Of a DNA stretch of 44,725 nucleotides, positions 1-9,022 are shown one piece after another. The translations under genes and the position numbers were made by a program. The notes beneath the pieces were generated by a model. The model saw nothing but the letters and a program-made list of their open reading frames with translations. It made no database searches and was not told the origin of the DNA. Within the stretch, counting starts at the first letter, position 1, and the number at the start of each line of letters is the position of its first letter. The stretch covers positions 1 through 44,725 of the forward strand of contig JAEULD010000373.1 in the NCBI GenBank assembly GCA_016792765.1. Reading direction: 5' to 3'. This stretch comes from Candidatus Odyssella sp. (GTDB taxonomy: Bacteria > Pseudomonadota > Alphaproteobacteria > Bin65).

Positions 1-2168
1 GCGGCGTGATCGGCGGCGTTGCGGTCGCGCGCTTCCACCAGCGCGGCCAGGCGCGCATTGCGCTCGGCGGCGACGCGCAGCGCGCGCGCCTGCTCTTCGC
101 GGGCGAAGGTGAGGGTCGAGAGCGCGCGCTTCGTCGTGTCGCGCAGCAGGCGCAGTTTCTCGAACGCCACCTGCGATTTCGCCTGCGCCTCGGTGGCGAG
201 GTCGCGCGCGGCGTGGGCCGCCGATTCCTGCGTCGCGATCTCGGCCTCGAGCTCGCGCAGGCGGCTCATCTGCAACAGCTGCGCCACCTCGGCGGCCGGC
301 GCGTCGGCGGATTTCCGGAGCCCGTCCCAGCGCCAGAGCGCGCCCGCTTTGGTCACGAGCCGCTGGCCCTGCACGAGCTGCGGCAGCAGCGCCAGCGCCG
401 CCGCTTCATCGGGCACGACGCCGATCTGCGCGAGGCGGCGCGCCAGCGCCGGCGGGGCCACGACGAATTTGCCAAGCGGCTCGGCGCCCTCGGGCAGCGC
501 CGGCGGCAGCGGATGGTCCGCCGGCGCCTGCCAGCTCCGCGGCGCGTCGGCATCGAGCGAGGCCTTCAAATCCTCGCCGAGCGCCGCGCCCAGCGCCGCC
601 TCGTAGCCGCTCTCCACCGCGATGCGGTCGAGCACCGGCGGATGCTGGCCTTGGGGCGTCTGCGCCATCGCGGCGCGAAGGCCCTTCTCCTCGGCGCGCA
701 GCCGCGCGAGCGTCTCGCCGGAGGTGTCGGCCGCGCGCTTCGTCTCGCCGGCTTCCGCTTCGGCGGCGCTGCGCGCGTGCTCGGCGGCTTCCATATCCGC
801 CTGCGCGGCGTCGTAGTTGGCCTGCGCCGTGGCGAGGGCTTCGTCTTCTCCGCCGGCCGCCGCGCGCAACTGATCCTCGATCGCCGCGATTTCGCGAGCG
901 ATGTCGGCGCCGCGCCGCGCGATCTCGGCGAGCCGGCGCTCGGCCGCTTCGATGCGGCGTGCGAGTTCGGCGCGCTTCGCGTCGTCCGACGCGATCTTGC
1001 GCGTGAGTTCGGTCACGGCGCCGTCGAGCGTCTCCACTTCGGCGCGCGTCGCGGCGGCGCGGGCGCCGGCTTCGCGCAATTCCTCGGCCGCGCCGGCGGC
1101 GACGGCCTCGAGCTCGGCCCGCTCGGCGGCGAGCTTCTCAAGCGCGGCGGCGGCGTCGGCCAGCAACGCCTCTTCGCGCGCGCGGTCGGCGCCGATCTGG
1201 GCGAGCCGCGCCTCGGCGTCGCGCGTCGCTTGCGCCACGCGCTGCTCCTCGGCGGCGACCGCGTCGCCCTCGACGACGGCGCGATGGCGCTCGGCGGCGG
1301 CGGCGGCCTCGTCCTGGCGCAATCCCGGCAGCACCGCGCCGGCTTCGGCCAGCGCCGTCGAGGCCTGCGCCGCTTCGAGCGTCAGCGCCTGGATGTCGGC
1401 CTCGATCTCGGCGAGCCGCACGCCGGCGGCCACGCCCTCCATCGTCGTCTTCTGCCAGCGCAGGTGATAGGCGAGCGCTTCGGCGCGGCGGATGTGGTCC
1501 GAGAGGTTGCGGTAGCGCGAGGCCTGGCGCGCCTGCCGCTTCAGGCCCTGGAGCTGGTTCTGGAGCGCGAGGATCACGTCGTCGAGGCGCGCGAGGTTCT
1601 GCTCGGCAGCGCGCAGCTTCAGTTCGGCCTCGTGCCGGCGCGAATGCAGGCCGGTGATGCCGGCCGCCTCTTCCAGCAGCAGGCGGCGCTCGGGCGGCTT
1701 GGCCTGGATGATCGCGCTGACCCGCCCCTGGCTGACGATCGCCGTCGAGCGCGCGCCCGAGGAGAGATCGGCGAACAGCAGCTGAACGTCGCGCGCGCGC
1801 ACGTCTTTCCCGTTCACGCTGTAGGCCGAGCCGCTCTCGCGCTCGATGCGCCGGCAGATCTCGATCTCCTCGAGCTCGTTGAACGCCGCCGGCGCGGTGC
1901 GGTCGCGGTTGTCGAGATGCAGGATCACCTCGGCCACGTTGCGCGCAGGGCGCTCCGACGTGCCGTTGAAGATCACGTCGTCCATGCCGCCGCCGCGCAT
2001 CTGGCGCGCCGAGCTTTCGCCCATGCACCAGCGCAGGCCTTCGAGCAGGTTGGACTTTCCGCAGCCGTTGGGACCGACGATGCCGGTCAAGCCCTTCTGG
2101 ATCTCGAACTCCGTCGCATCGACGAAGGACTTGAAACCGGCGAGGCGGAGCTTCGTGAAATGGACCAC
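1..2168 (-). CDS. smc: Chromosome segregation ATPase SMC, N-terminal part (runs off left edge)
   Basis: Structural maintenance of chromosomes ATPase that organises and helps segregate the chromosome with ScpA/ScpB. About 722 codons are visible. The N-terminus reads VHFTKLRLAGFKSFVDATEF, followed by a P-loop GPNGCGKSN near residue 34 and the Q-loop region. A long Ala/Glu/Arg-rich coiled coil follows, then a hinge-like segment after about residue 510 and the start of the returning coil. The C-terminal ABC signature and Walker B lie outside the window. No ATG exists near the N-terminus. The GTG at 2168, preceded by a GGGGACG purine tract, starts the protein just before the conserved FTKLRLxGFKSF motif. 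It lies 27 bp after the DsbA-like gene, so the two are probably co-transcribed. Identity is seen in the sequence; only the exact start is uncertain. Confidence 0.95.
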   Translation of the reverse strand, partial: MVHFTKLRLAGFKSFVDATEFEIQKGLTGIVGPNGCGKSNLLEGLRWCMGESSARQMRGGGMDDVIFNGTSERPARNVAEVILHLDNRDRTAPAAFNELEEIEICRRIERESGSAYSVNGKDVRARDVQLLFADLSSGARSTAIVSQGRVSAIIQAKPPERRLLLEEAAGITGLHSRRHEAELKLRAAEQNLARLDDVILALQNQLQGLKRQARQASRYRNLSDHIRRAEALAYHLRWQKTTMEGVAAGVRLAEIEADIQALTLEAAQASTALAEAGAVLPGLRQDEAAAAAERHRAVVEGDAVAAEEQRVAQATRDAEARLAQIGADRAREEALLADAAAALEKLAAERAELEAVAAGAAEELREAGARAAATRAEVETLDGAVTELTRKIASDDAKRAELARRIEAAERRLAEIARRGADIAREIAAIEDQLRAAAGGEDEALATAQANYDAAQADMEAAEHARSAAEAEAGETKRAADTSGETLARLRAEEKGLRAAMAQTPQGQHPPVLDRIAVESGYEAALGAALGEDLKASLDADAPRSWQAPADHPLPPALPEGAEPLGKFVVAPPALARRLAQIGVVPDEAAALALLPQLVQGQRLVTKAGALWRWDGLRKSADAPAAEVAQLLQMSRLRELEAEIATQESAAHAARDLATEAQAKSQVAFEKLRLLRDTTKRALSTLTFAREEQARALRVAAERNARLAALVEARDRNAADHA

Positions 2169-2195
2169 TGCTGCGTTTCGTCCCCAGTTGCTTCG

Positions 2196-2837
2196 CTATT
2201 TCTTCGGCAGCTTCTCGACGAGCGGTTTCAGCACCCGGTCGAATTCCTCGATCGGGCGGTTGCCCGAGATGCGCGCGTCGCCGATCGCGAAGTGCGGCGT
2301 GCCTTCGACGCCGTGCTTCTCCACGCCCTCGCGCCAGCGCTCGGCCATCGCGCGCAGCATCTTCTCGTTCTTCATGCAGGCGTCGAACTGCTCCTTCGTC
2401 ATGCCGGCGAGGCGGCCGTAGGCGGCGACGTTGTCGAGCAGTTGCTGGCCGGTCTCGGCCTTCGTCCACTTCTCCTGGTCCTTGAACATCAGGTCGAGCA
2501 TCGAGAAGTAGCGGTCGGGGCCGAGGCAGCGCGCCATCATCGCCGGAATGCGCGCCCACGGCTCGCGCGACGTCCCCGGATATTCGCGGAAGACGATCTT
2601 CACGAGGCCCTTGTCGACGTATTGCTCCTTGAGCTTCGGCAGGGTGCCGGCGTGGAACGACGCGCAGTGCGGGCACAGCAGCGATTCGTACGCGATGATC
2701 GTGATCGGCGCATCGGCCTTGCCGATGAACATGTCGCCCGTGCCGTCGTTGGCTGCCGGCGTTTCCGCCAGAGCCGGGCCGCCCAGCGCGAGCGCGAGGC
2801 CAAAGCCGAGAGTTAACAAGATGTTGCGGCGGTTCAT
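2196..2837 (-). CDS. Periplasmic DsbA-family thiol:disulfide oxidoreductase
   Basis: 213-residue exported thioredoxin-fold protein. Residues 1-24 form a signal peptide (MNRR, hydrophobic core, PALA-E cleavage site). The redox motif CPHC is at residues 55-58 and the cis-proline loop is G-T180-P181. Between them lies the helical insertion expected of DsbA/DsbC-type folds. It probably makes or rearranges disulfides in the periplasm; a DsbB partner is encoded at 41563-42075. It sits directly upstream of smc, an arrangement known from many alphaproteobacteria, which suggests a conserved transcription unit rather than a shared function. Which Dsb subclass it belongs to (oxidase, or a BdbD-like or ScsC-like protein) cannot be settled from sequence alone. 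Confidence 0.92.
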   Translation of the reverse strand: MNRRNILLTLGFGLALALGGPALAETPAANDGTGDMFIGKADAPITIIAYESLLCPHCASFHAGTLPKLKEQYVDKGLVKIVFREYPGTSREPWARIPAMMARCLGPDRYFSMLDLMFKDQEKWTKAETGQQLLDNVAAYGRLAGMTKEQFDACMKNEKMLRAMAERWREGVEKHGVEGTPHFAIGDARISGNRPIEEFDRVLKPLVEKLPKK

Positions 2838-2905
2838 GAGGTCACCACTATGGTTGGGATGCTAGACCGTCGAAGGCGGAATTCGCAAGGGAGACGGCGC
2901 GGCTT

Positions 2906-3475
2906 TTACACAGGTTTTCGGGCCGGGCCAGACAACTTGTTCGTGACTGTCTTGGAGACGCGCGCGGCGCGCCGTTCCAGCGCGCGGCCGAGCGCCAGAA
3001 CCCGCGCGCGCAGCTCGGGATCGTCGATCTTGGCCGTCATCGCGGCGAGCCGCGCCTCGGCCGCCGGCGGCAAGGGCGCGGGTGGGGCGGGCGCGCGTTT
3101 CGCGGCCGGCAGCGGCGCCTGGACGAACTGGATGCGCGCGACGGCCGGGTAGCCGAAGAAGCCGTTGATGCGCTCGATCAGGCCGGGCGCCATGTGCTGG
3201 AACTCCAGCGCCCAGACGCCGGCCACGCGCAGGCGCAGCGTTCCGCCGGGCACGGCGCCCGGCGCCGCCCGCCCGCGCAGGAGCCGCTCGGGCGCCGACC
3301 GTTCGGCGACGGTATCGCCCACGATCGCGCGCCACTCGGTCACGATGCGCGCCTCGGCAAGGCCGCGCTTCTTGAGGATCGGCGCCGCCACGCGCGCCGC
3401 CGCCGCCGCCGCCGGCGCGAGGCCGCGCCGCTGTGCTTCGGTTTTCACACGTTTCGGTGTTGCCGCGGGCGGCAT
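2906..3475 (-). CDS. DUF721 (DciA-like) protein
   Basis: 189-residue cytoplasmic protein of the DUF721 family. The core begins near residue 30 with ILKKRGLAEARIVTEWRAIVG, typical of the family, and continues through a beta-rich part (GGTLRLRVAGVWALEFQHM) and a helical LIERINGFFG segment. The tail is rich in Ala, Pro and Arg. Members related to DciA load the replicative helicase in bacteria that lack DnaC; the same role here is an inference. The ATG at 3475 has a purine-rich GCGAGAG tract just upstream. The gene is divergent from mutY with only 34 bp between the starts, so the two promoters must overlap. Next downstream is the DsbA-like gene. Confidence 0.88.
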   Translation of the reverse strand: MPPAATPKRVKTEAQRRGLAPAAAAAARVAAPILKKRGLAEARIVTEWRAIVGDTVAERSAPERLLRGRAAPGAVPGGTLRLRVAGVWALEFQHMAPGLIERINGFFGYPAVARIQFVQAPLPAAKRAPAPPAPLPPAAEARLAAMTAKIDDPELRARVLALGRALERRAARVSKTVTNKLSGPARKPV

Positions 3476-3509
3476 CTCTCGCTAGAGCGGGTCGAGGGGA
3501 GAAAGCCTT

Positions 3510-4679
3510 GTGCCGAGCGATCGTGGCATAAAGAAGAGGCGTCTGGATAGCGCCGACTCCGAGGCCGCCGCATCGCGCGACGGCGCCGCGCTCGCCGCTT
3601 CGCTGCTCGCCTGGTACGACCGCCATCGCCGCCGGATGCCGTGGCGCGCCTTGCCCGGCGAGCGCGCCGATTCCTACAAGGTGTGGCTCAGCGAGATCAT
3701 GCTGCAGCAGACGACCGTGGCCGCGGTCGGGCCCTATTTCGCGCGCTTCCTCGCGCGGTTCCCGTCGGTCCGGGCGCTCGCCGCGGCGCCGCTCGACGAG
3801 GTTCTCGCGCTCTGGCAGGGCCTCGGCTACTACGCGCGCGCGCGCAACCTGCACCGCGCCGCGCGCATCGTCGCGCACGAGCACGGCGGGCGCTTCCCCG
3901 ACACCGCCGAGGCGCTGCGCAAGCTGCCCGGCATCGGCGACTACACCGGCGCCGCGATCGCGGCGATCGCGTTCGGCCGGCCGGAGGCCGCGGTCGACGG
4001 CAACGTCGAGCGGGTGATGGCGCGGCTGCACGCGGTCGAGACGCCGCTGCCGGCGGCGAAGCCCGCGCTGCGCGAACGCGCGCGGCGGCTGGTGCCCGCG
4101 GCGCGCCCCGGCGATTTCGCGCAGGCGCTGATGGACCTCGGCGCCACGGTCTGCACGCCGCGGTCGCCGCGCTGCCTCGTGTGCCCGTGGAGCGGCGCCT
4201 GCGAGGCCCGCGCGCGCGGCATCGCCGAGACGCTGCCGCGCAAGCTCGCGAAGCCGGTGCGCCCGGTGCGGCACGGCGTGGCGTTTTTCCTCGTCGACCG
4301 CGGGGGCGCCATCCTGCTGCGCCGGCGGCCGGAAAAGGGGCTGCTCGGCGGCATGATGGAGGTGCCGTCCACCGGCTGGGCGGAGAAAGCGCCCTCGGCG
4401 CGCGACGCGGCGGCGGCGGCGCCGGCGGCAGCCTCGTGGCGCGTGCTGCCCGGCACCGTGCGGCACGGCTTCACGCATTTCGAGCTGCGGCTCACCGTTT
4501 GGGCCGCGCGCGTCGAGCGCCGTCCGCGCGCCAAGGGCGTCTGGTGCCCCGGCGAGCGGCTGTCCGAGCAGGCGCTGCCCACCGCGATGAAGAAGATCCT
4601 CAGCCATGCGCTTGCCGGGATCGGCAGGAAAAACGGCCCGCCGCGCGAGCGGCGGGCCGCGAGAGTCCGGCCGGCGTGA
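3510..4679 (+). CDS. mutY: A/G-specific adenine DNA glycosylase MutY
   Basis: Removes adenine mispaired with 8-oxoguanine. The catalytic motif is WLSEIMLQQTTV (Glu in SEI). The helix-hairpin-helix is LPGIGDYTGAAIAAIAFG, followed by the catalytic Asp in AAVDGNVERV. The four-cysteine iron-sulfur loop has the spacing C-x6-C-x2-C-x5-C (CTPRSPRCLVCPWSGAC). A C-terminal NUDIX-like 8-oxoG recognition domain follows (AFFLVDRGGAILLRRRPEKG). The length, 389 aa, is normal for the family. The start is GTG at 3510, with a GGGGAGAAAG ribosome-binding tract. The last about 15 codons contain a perfect hairpin that probably serves as the terminator of the opposing gene, so the C-terminal tail is shaped by a nucleic-acid signal. 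Confidence 0.97.
   Translation: MPSDRGIKKRRLDSADSEAAASRDGAALAASLLAWYDRHRRRMPWRALPGERADSYKVWLSEIMLQQTTVAAVGPYFARFLARFPSVRALAAAPLDEVLALWQGLGYYARARNLHRAARIVAHEHGGRFPDTAEALRKLPGIGDYTGAAIAAIAFGRPEAAVDGNVERVMARLHAVETPLPAAKPALRERARRLVPAARPGDFAQALMDLGATVCTPRSPRCLVCPWSGACEARARGIAETLPRKLAKPVRPVRHGVAFFLVDRGGAILLRRRPEKGLLGGMMEVPSTGWAEKAPSARDAAAAAPAAASWRVLPGTVRHGFTHFELRLTVWAARVERRPRAKGVWCPGERLSEQALPTAMKKILSHALAGIGRKNGPPRERRAARVRPA
4629..4659 (-). terminator. Intrinsic terminator for the 4728-5123 gene, inside the 3' end of mutY
   Basis: An 11-bp perfect stem (CGGCCCGCCGC at 4634-4644 paired with GCGGCGGGCCG at 4649-4659, loop GCGA) is followed on the minus strand by a run of five T. It lies about 70 nt downstream of the stop of the Tyr/Pro-rich gene. 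It overlaps the final codons of mutY on the opposite strand. Confidence 0.75.
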
Positions 4680-4727
4680 GGGGAAGACGCGCCGGCCGTC
4701 AGCACATCGTGCGCGGCGGACGCGCGG

Positions 4728-5123
4728 TCAGCGCCCGGGCGATTCGTAGGCCGGCGCGGAGTTCCACACGTCGGTCGGGTTCCGCGGATTGTGGAAGCGG
4801 TTGTAGATCGGATCGCGGTAGTTGCGCCGGCGCCAGCCCTGGTCGTAGTCGGGATTCTCGTAGGCGCTCGGCGGATGCTGATAGGCGCGATTGTATTCGG
4901 GCATGTTCGCGTGATAGCCGCGCCGGTATTGCCCCGGCGGCGTGTAGACGTAGCCGGGCGGCTCGTAGCCGTAAGACGGCGGCGTGTAGCTGTAGGGCGG
5001 CGGCTGATAGGAATAGGGCGGGCGGGTGTAGGAATAGCCGGGGCTTTGATAGCCGTAGCCCTGCGCCAGAGCGGGCGCGGCGGCGGAAAGGGCCAGCGCC
5101 GCGGCGGCGAGCGCGATCTTCAT
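4728..5123 (-). CDS. Tyr/Pro-rich secreted protein of unknown function
   Basis: 131-residue protein with a clear signal peptide (MKIALAAAALALSAAAPALA-Q). The mature N-terminal half is a low-complexity repeat of the type YSYxPPxYxY, for example YSYTRPPYSYQPPPYSYTPP. The C-terminal half is Asn/Arg/Tyr-rich (NYRDPIYNRFHNPRNPTDVW). I do not recognise a family; it may be an envelope or matrix-type protein. The ATG at 5123 has a good AGGGAG ribosome-binding site 9 nt upstream and starts at the signal peptide. An upstream ATG at 5207 would add an unlikely 28-residue leader. It is divergent from the PepSY/two-component operon, and GGTTCAG repeats lie in the shared intergenic region, so it could be a target of that regulator. 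Confidence 0.8.
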   Translation of the reverse strand: MKIALAAAALALSAAAPALAQGYGYQSPGYSYTRPPYSYQPPPYSYTPPSYGYEPPGYVYTPPGQYRRGYHANMPEYNRAYQHPPSAYENPDYDQGWRRRNYRDPIYNRFHNPRNPTDVWNSAPAYESPGR

Positions 5124-5164
5124 GGTCGAAACTCCCTGTACGAGCGCGGCATAGCAGGCGCGCG

Positions 5165-5321
5165 CTGAACCCTGCCTGACGCCGGCATTCATGCGCGGTT
5201 CAGACAAGGTCGCTTCAAGTACGCATCGCGAGCGCGGCGCGTGCGGTCACGTTGCCGCGAGAGGGGATCGGGGCCAATGGGGGCGCCGCAATGCCGCGGG
5301 CCCGGTTCAGACCGGGTTCAG
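5165..5321. promoter_or_regulatory. Cluster of GGTTCAG motifs, including an 11-bp-spaced direct repeat
   Basis: The 221-bp divergent intergenic region contains GGTTCAG at 5197-5203, 5304-5310 and 5315-5321, plus its complement CTGAACC at 5165-5171. The last two forward copies form a tandem pair with an 11-bp period, the spacing expected for an OmpR-family dimer on one DNA face. They lie 24-41 bp before the PepSY-like gene start, where a -35 region would be. Binding by the downstream response regulator is an inference. Confidence 0.55.
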
Positions 5322-5344
5322 CGGCCGGGCATTAGCATGCGGGC

Positions 5345-5785
5345 ATGAAACGACGCATGGCCATAGCCGCGGCGCTCGCCGCGATCGCGCTCGGCACCCT
5401 TCCCGCCGCTGCGCTGGGCTGGGATCGCGGCGCGCGCGATTGCGGCTGGCGCTGCGCGCAGCTCGCGCAATATCGCGGCGGCAGCGCCGAAGACGACAGC
5501 CGCATGCGCCCGCCGTTCCTGCGCGGCCCCAACCGCGACGCCTATGGCGGCCCGATGAGCGAGCGCGCTCGCTCGCTGCCGCCGGGCAACGCGGCGGGCC
5601 GCGATCCGCTGCCCGACGGCCAGATCTGGGCCATCGCCAAGAGCCGCGTGCCCGGCCGCATCGTGAACGCCCGTTTGCAGGGGCCGGTCTATTCTTTTAG
5701 AATCCTCAGCAACCGGGGCAGCCTCGTCGATGTCGTTGTCGACCGGTATTCGGGCCGCATCGTGAGCGTGCGCGGCGGCCCCTGA
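5345..5785 (+). CDS. PepSY-like periplasmic protein preceding a two-component system
   Basis: 146-residue protein. Residues 1-24 are a signal peptide (MKRRMAIAAALAAIALGTLPAAALG). Two cysteines sit at the mature N-terminus (RDCGWRCAQL). The C-terminal about 50 residues have the PepSY-type pattern: IAKSRVPGRIVNARLQG, YSFRILSNRGSLVDVVVD, YSGRIVSVRGG. PepSY-domain proteins are often encoded beside OmpR-type two-component systems and may modulate the sensor in the periplasm; that role is inferred. The stop is 21 bp before the response regulator start, so the three genes form an operon. The leader is very short, since the putative regulator sites end 24 bp before the ATG. Confidence 0.82.
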   Translation: MKRRMAIAAALAAIALGTLPAAALGWDRGARDCGWRCAQLAQYRGGSAEDDSRMRPPFLRGPNRDAYGGPMSERARSLPPGNAAGRDPLPDGQIWAIAKSRVPGRIVNARLQGPVYSFRILSNRGSLVDVVVDRYSGRIVSVRGGP

Positions 5786-5806
5786 CCCTCTGGCGGGCGG
5801 GAGTCC

Positions 5807-6484
5807 ATGCGCGTTCTGGTCGTCGAAGACGATCCCGAACTTTCGCGGCAGCTGAAGCAGGCGCTGACCGAGTCGGGCTACGCGGTCGATCACGCCGCCG
5901 ACGGCGAGGAAGGCCATCATCTCGGCGACACCGAGCCCTACGACGCGGTAGTGCTCGACCTCGGCCTGCCCGAGATCGACGGCGTCACGGTGCTGAAGCG
6001 CTGGCGCACGGCCGGCAAGAAAATGCCGGTGCTGATCCTCACCGCGCGCGGCCAGTGGGGCGAGAAGGTGGCCGGTTTCGACGCCGGGGCCGACGATTAC
6101 GTTACCAAGCCGTTCCACATGGAGGAAGTGCTCGCGCGCCTGCGCGCGCTCATCCGCCGCTCGGGCGGCCACGCGGCGCCGGAGCTGTCCTGCGGCCCGG
6201 TGGTGCTCGACACCAACAGCAGCAAGGTCACGGTCAACGGCGTGCCGGTGAAGCTCACCGCGCAGGAGCTGCGGCTGCTCGCCTATCTCATGCACCACCA
6301 GGGCAAGGTGGTCTCGCGCACCGAGCTCACCGAGCACATCTACGACCACGATTTCGATCTCGATTCGAACACGATCGAGGTGTTCATCGGCCGCCTGCGG
6401 AAGAAGCTCGGCGTGCCGATCATCCACACCAAGCGCGGCCTCGGCTATCAGCTGGCGCCGCCGGGCGAAGGCGACTCCGTCTAG
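5807..6484 (+). CDS. OmpR-family DNA-binding response regulator
   Basis: 225 residues. The receiver domain has the acidic pair E7/D8/D9, phosphoacceptor D51 (VVLDLGLP), the switch residue T79 and K101 (DDYVTKPF). The C-terminal winged helix has the OmpR/PhoB pattern (LTAQELRLLAYLMHHQGKVV, then NTIEVFIGRLRKKL and IHTKRGLGYQL). It resembles the PhoP/QseB branch and is followed without any gap by its sensor kinase. It probably autoregulates through the GGTTCAG pairs upstream of the operon, but this is inference. The signal sensed is unknown; the neighbouring PepSY protein and exported Tyr/Pro-rich protein point to an envelope-related stimulus. Confidence 0.96.
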   Translation: MRVLVVEDDPELSRQLKQALTESGYAVDHAADGEEGHHLGDTEPYDAVVLDLGLPEIDGVTVLKRWRTAGKKMPVLILTARGQWGEKVAGFDAGADDYVTKPFHMEEVLARLRALIRRSGGHAAPELSCGPVVLDTNSSKVTVNGVPVKLTAQELRLLAYLMHHQGKVVSRTELTEHIYDHDFDLDSNTIEVFIGRLRKKLGVPIIHTKRGLGYQLAPPGEGDSV

Positions 6485-7903
6485 ATGGCGCGCCGGCTCC
6501 TTCGCCGGGCGAGGGCGCTCTACCGCGCGGCGGTATCGTCGATCGCCTGGCGGCTCGTGCTCGGCGCCGCCGCGGTCATCACGGTCTCGCTGGTCGCCGC
6601 CGCGATCGCGCTGCCGCAGCTCTATCGCGACGGGCTCGAGCGCCAGCTCGATTTCGAGCTCGATTATCTGCTGAACCGGCTCATCACGCGCATCGGCGCG
6701 GAGGCGAACGGCGAGCTGGCCCTCGCCGAGCCGATGACGGAACGCGACTACGAAAGCGCCTATTCGGGCTATTACTGGCAGATCACGAGCGCGGGCAAGG
6801 CGGTGCTCGCATCGCGTTCGCTCGCGGGGTGGACGCTCGCGGTGCGCCCGCCGCGCGGCGCCGCGCAGGACAACGAGCAGGACCTCACCTTCACGCAGCC
6901 GCCCGAGGGCGCGCAGCGCCTGCGCGCCGTCAGCCGCAACATCCGTTCGGATACGCTCAACAAGGATTTCACCTACACGGTCGCCGCGGTGCGCACCGAG
7001 ATGGACGAGAACATCGAGGATTTCCGCCTCACGATCGTGCTCACGATCCTGGCGCTCGGCCTCGTGCTGGTCGGCACCGTCTGGCTCCAGGTGCGCTTCG
7101 GCCTCACGCCGCTGCGGCGCATTCCGAACGCGCTGGCCGCGATCCGCTCGGGCGAGAGCGACCGGCTCACCGGCTCGTTCTCGGCCGAGGTCGAGCCGCT
7201 CGCGCGCGAGATCAACGCGCTGCTCGACCACAACGCCGAGGTCGTCGAGCGCGCGCGCACGCATGTCGGCAACCTCGCGCACGCGCTCAAGACGCCGATC
7301 GCGGTCCTCACCAACGAGGCCGGCAGCCAGAAGGGCGCGCTGGCGGACACGGTGAAGGCGCAGGTCGGCATCATGAAGGAGCAGGTGGATCACCACCTCT
7401 CTCGCGCGCGCATGGCGGCGCGGGCCGGCGTGCTCGGCGCGCGCACCAGCGTCATGCCGGTGCTGGAGGGGCTCGCGCGCACGCTCGAGAAGATCTACCG
7501 CGAGCGCGGCATCGCGATCGCGCTCGAGGGCCCGCCCGAGATCGCGTTCCGCGGCGAGCGCCAGGACATCGAGGAGATGCTCGGCAACCTGCTGGACAAC
7601 GCGTGCAAGTTCGCGCTGTCGCGCGTCGCGGCCAAGGTGGCGCAGCGCGGCGAGAAGCACCTCGTCGTCGAGGTCGCCGACGACGGCCCCGGCGTTCCGG
7701 CCGATCAGCGCCGCGCGGTGCAGAAGCGCGGCGTGCGCCTCGACGAGAAGCGGCCGGGCAGCGGCCTCGGCCTCTCGATCGTGAAAGACATCGCCGAGAT
7801 TTACGGCGGCAGCCTCACGCTCGACGAATCGAAGCTCGGCGGCCTGCTCGCGATCCTCGAGCTGCCGCTCGCCGGCGGCACGGCGCCGCGCAAGGCGCGT
7901 TAG
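6485..7903 (+). CDS. Sensor histidine kinase (PhoQ/QseC-like)
   Basis: 472 residues. Transmembrane segments lie at about 22-44 and 183-203 and bracket a periplasmic sensor domain of about 140 residues. A HAMP-like linker follows ([18 protein letters not shown]). The phosphoacceptor is H266 in [10 protein letters not shown]. The N-box is NLLDNACKF (N372), the G1 box is DDGPG (399-403) and the G2 box is GSGLGL (425-430). The HALKTP form is typical of the PhoQ-like branch, which lacks the more common HExRTP motif. Its ATG begins at the base after the response-regulator stop, indicating translational coupling. Its stop overlaps the stop of the convergent ccrM gene by 3 bases. Confidence 0.96.
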   Translation: MARRLLRRARALYRAAVSSIAWRLVLGAAAVITVSLVAAAIALPQLYRDGLERQLDFELDYLLNRLITRIGAEANGELALAEPMTERDYESAYSGYYWQITSAGKAVLASRSLAGWTLAVRPPRGAAQDNEQDLTFTQPPEGAQRLRAVSRNIRSDTLNKDFTYTVAAVRTEMDENIEDFRLTIVLTILALGLVLVGTVWLQVRFGLTPLRRIPNALAAIRSGESDRLTGSFSAEVEPLAREINALLDHNAEVVERARTHVGNLAHALKTPIAVLTNEAGSQKGALADTVKAQVGIMKEQVDHHLSRARMAARAGVLGARTSVMPVLEGLARTLEKIYRERGIAIALEGPPEIAFRGERQDIEEMLGNLLDNACKFALSRVAAKVAQRGEKHLVVEVADDGPGVPADQRRAVQKRGVRLDEKRPGSGLGLSIVKDIAEIYGGSLTLDESKLGGLLAILELPLAGGTAPRKAR

Positions 7904-8976
7904 AACAGCTCGGCGCGCAGCTTCTGGCGGAGCGCGTCGATCGGCATGAGGCGGCCTTCGCGCCTGACGTGCCAGAACGCCCAGCCGTTGCAGGCGGGGG
8001 CGCCCTGAACGGCGGCGCCGACGCGGTGGATCGAGCCGGTCGTGTCGGCGGCAACGACGGTGCCGTCCGCGCGCACCTTGGCGGTGTGGCGCTTGCGCTC
8101 GTCCGTGAGGATCTCGCCGGGCTCGATGAGGCCGCGCTCGACGAGCCAGCCGAACGGAATGCGCGGCTGCTCGCGCTTGGCGGCCGGCATCAGCAGCGCG
8201 GGGTCGGCGATCGGCTCCACCGCCGCGATGCGCTTTTCGGCCGCGTCGGCATAGGCCTCGTCGCGCTCGATGCCGATCCAGCGGCGGCCGAGCCGCTTGG
8301 CCACCGCGGCACTGGTGCCGCTGCCGAGGAACGGATCGACGACGAGATCGCCGGGCTTCGTCGCCGCCGCCATGATGCGCATCAGCAGCGCTTCCGGTTT
8401 CTGCGTCGGATGCAGCTTCTTGCCCGACGAATCCTTGAGCCGCTCGCCGCCGGCGCAGATCGGCAGGAACCAGTCGCTGCGCATCTGGAGATCGTCGTTC
8501 GCCGCCTTGAGCGCTTCGTAGTTGAACGTGTAGCGCGCCTCGGGATCGCGCGCGCACCACAGCAGCGTTTCGTGCGCGTTGGTGAAGCGCGTGCCCTTGA
8601 AGTTCGGCATCGGGTTGGCTTTGCGCCACACGATGTCGTTGATGAGCCAGAAGCCCATGTCCTGCAGCGCGGCGCCGACGCGGTAGATGTTGTGATAGGA
8701 GCCGATCACCCACAGCGAGCCGGTGGGTTTCAAGACGCGGCGCACCGCGCCGAGCCAGCCGCGCGTGAACGCGTCGTAGGACGCGAAATCGCTGAAGCGG
8801 TCCCACGCGGCGTCGACGCCGTCGACGCGGCTGTTGTCGGGCCGGTGCAGTTCGCCGCCGAGCTGGAGATTGTAGGGCGGGTCGGCAAAGCAGAGATCGG
8901 CGCACTCGGCCGGCAGGGATTCGAGCGCGGCGACGCAATCGCCGCGCAGCACGCGGTTCGCTGGCAGTTCGGACAT
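7900..8976 (-). CDS. ccrM: Cell-cycle DNA adenine methyltransferase CcrM (GANTC)
   Basis: N6-adenine methyltransferase of the beta class, 358 residues. The catalytic DPPY motif (ADPPYNLQL, residues 32-35) precedes the AdoMet motif VDPFLGSGT (FxGxGT at 216-221). The C-terminal about 85 residues ([20 protein letters not shown] and onward) match the extra DNA-contacting domain specific to CcrM. In Caulobacter and relatives CcrM methylates GANTC late in the cell cycle and so times transcription of cell-cycle genes. Start ATG at 8976 has a GGGGAGC ribosome-binding site. The upstream region is packed with GANTC sites. It faces the sensor kinase gene tail to tail, the stop codons sharing bases. Confidence 0.97.
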   Translation of the reverse strand: MSELPANRVLRGDCVAALESLPAECADLCFADPPYNLQLGGELHRPDNSRVDGVDAAWDRFSDFASYDAFTRGWLGAVRRVLKPTGSLWVIGSYHNIYRVGAALQDMGFWLINDIVWRKANPMPNFKGTRFTNAHETLLWCARDPEARYTFNYEALKAANDDLQMRSDWFLPICAGGERLKDSSGKKLHPTQKPEALLMRIMAAATKPGDLVVDPFLGSGTSAAVAKRLGRRWIGIERDEAYADAAEKRIAAVEPIADPALLMPAAKREQPRIPFGWLVERGLIEPGEILTDERKRHTAKVRADGTVVAADTTGSIHRVGAAVQGAPACNGWAFWHVRREGRLMPIDALRQKLRAELF

Positions 8977-9022
8977 GGCGGCTCCCCGATGTCCGCCGCG
9001 ATGCTGCGGGCGCCGCGGCGGA

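Noticed and set aside
5318..8938. Very long minus-strand open frame (about 1200 codons) through the two-component genes and ccrM
   Set aside because: Arg/Ala-rich shadow translation produced by high GC; the opposite strand and overlapping frames encode clear response regulator, kinase and ccrM families.
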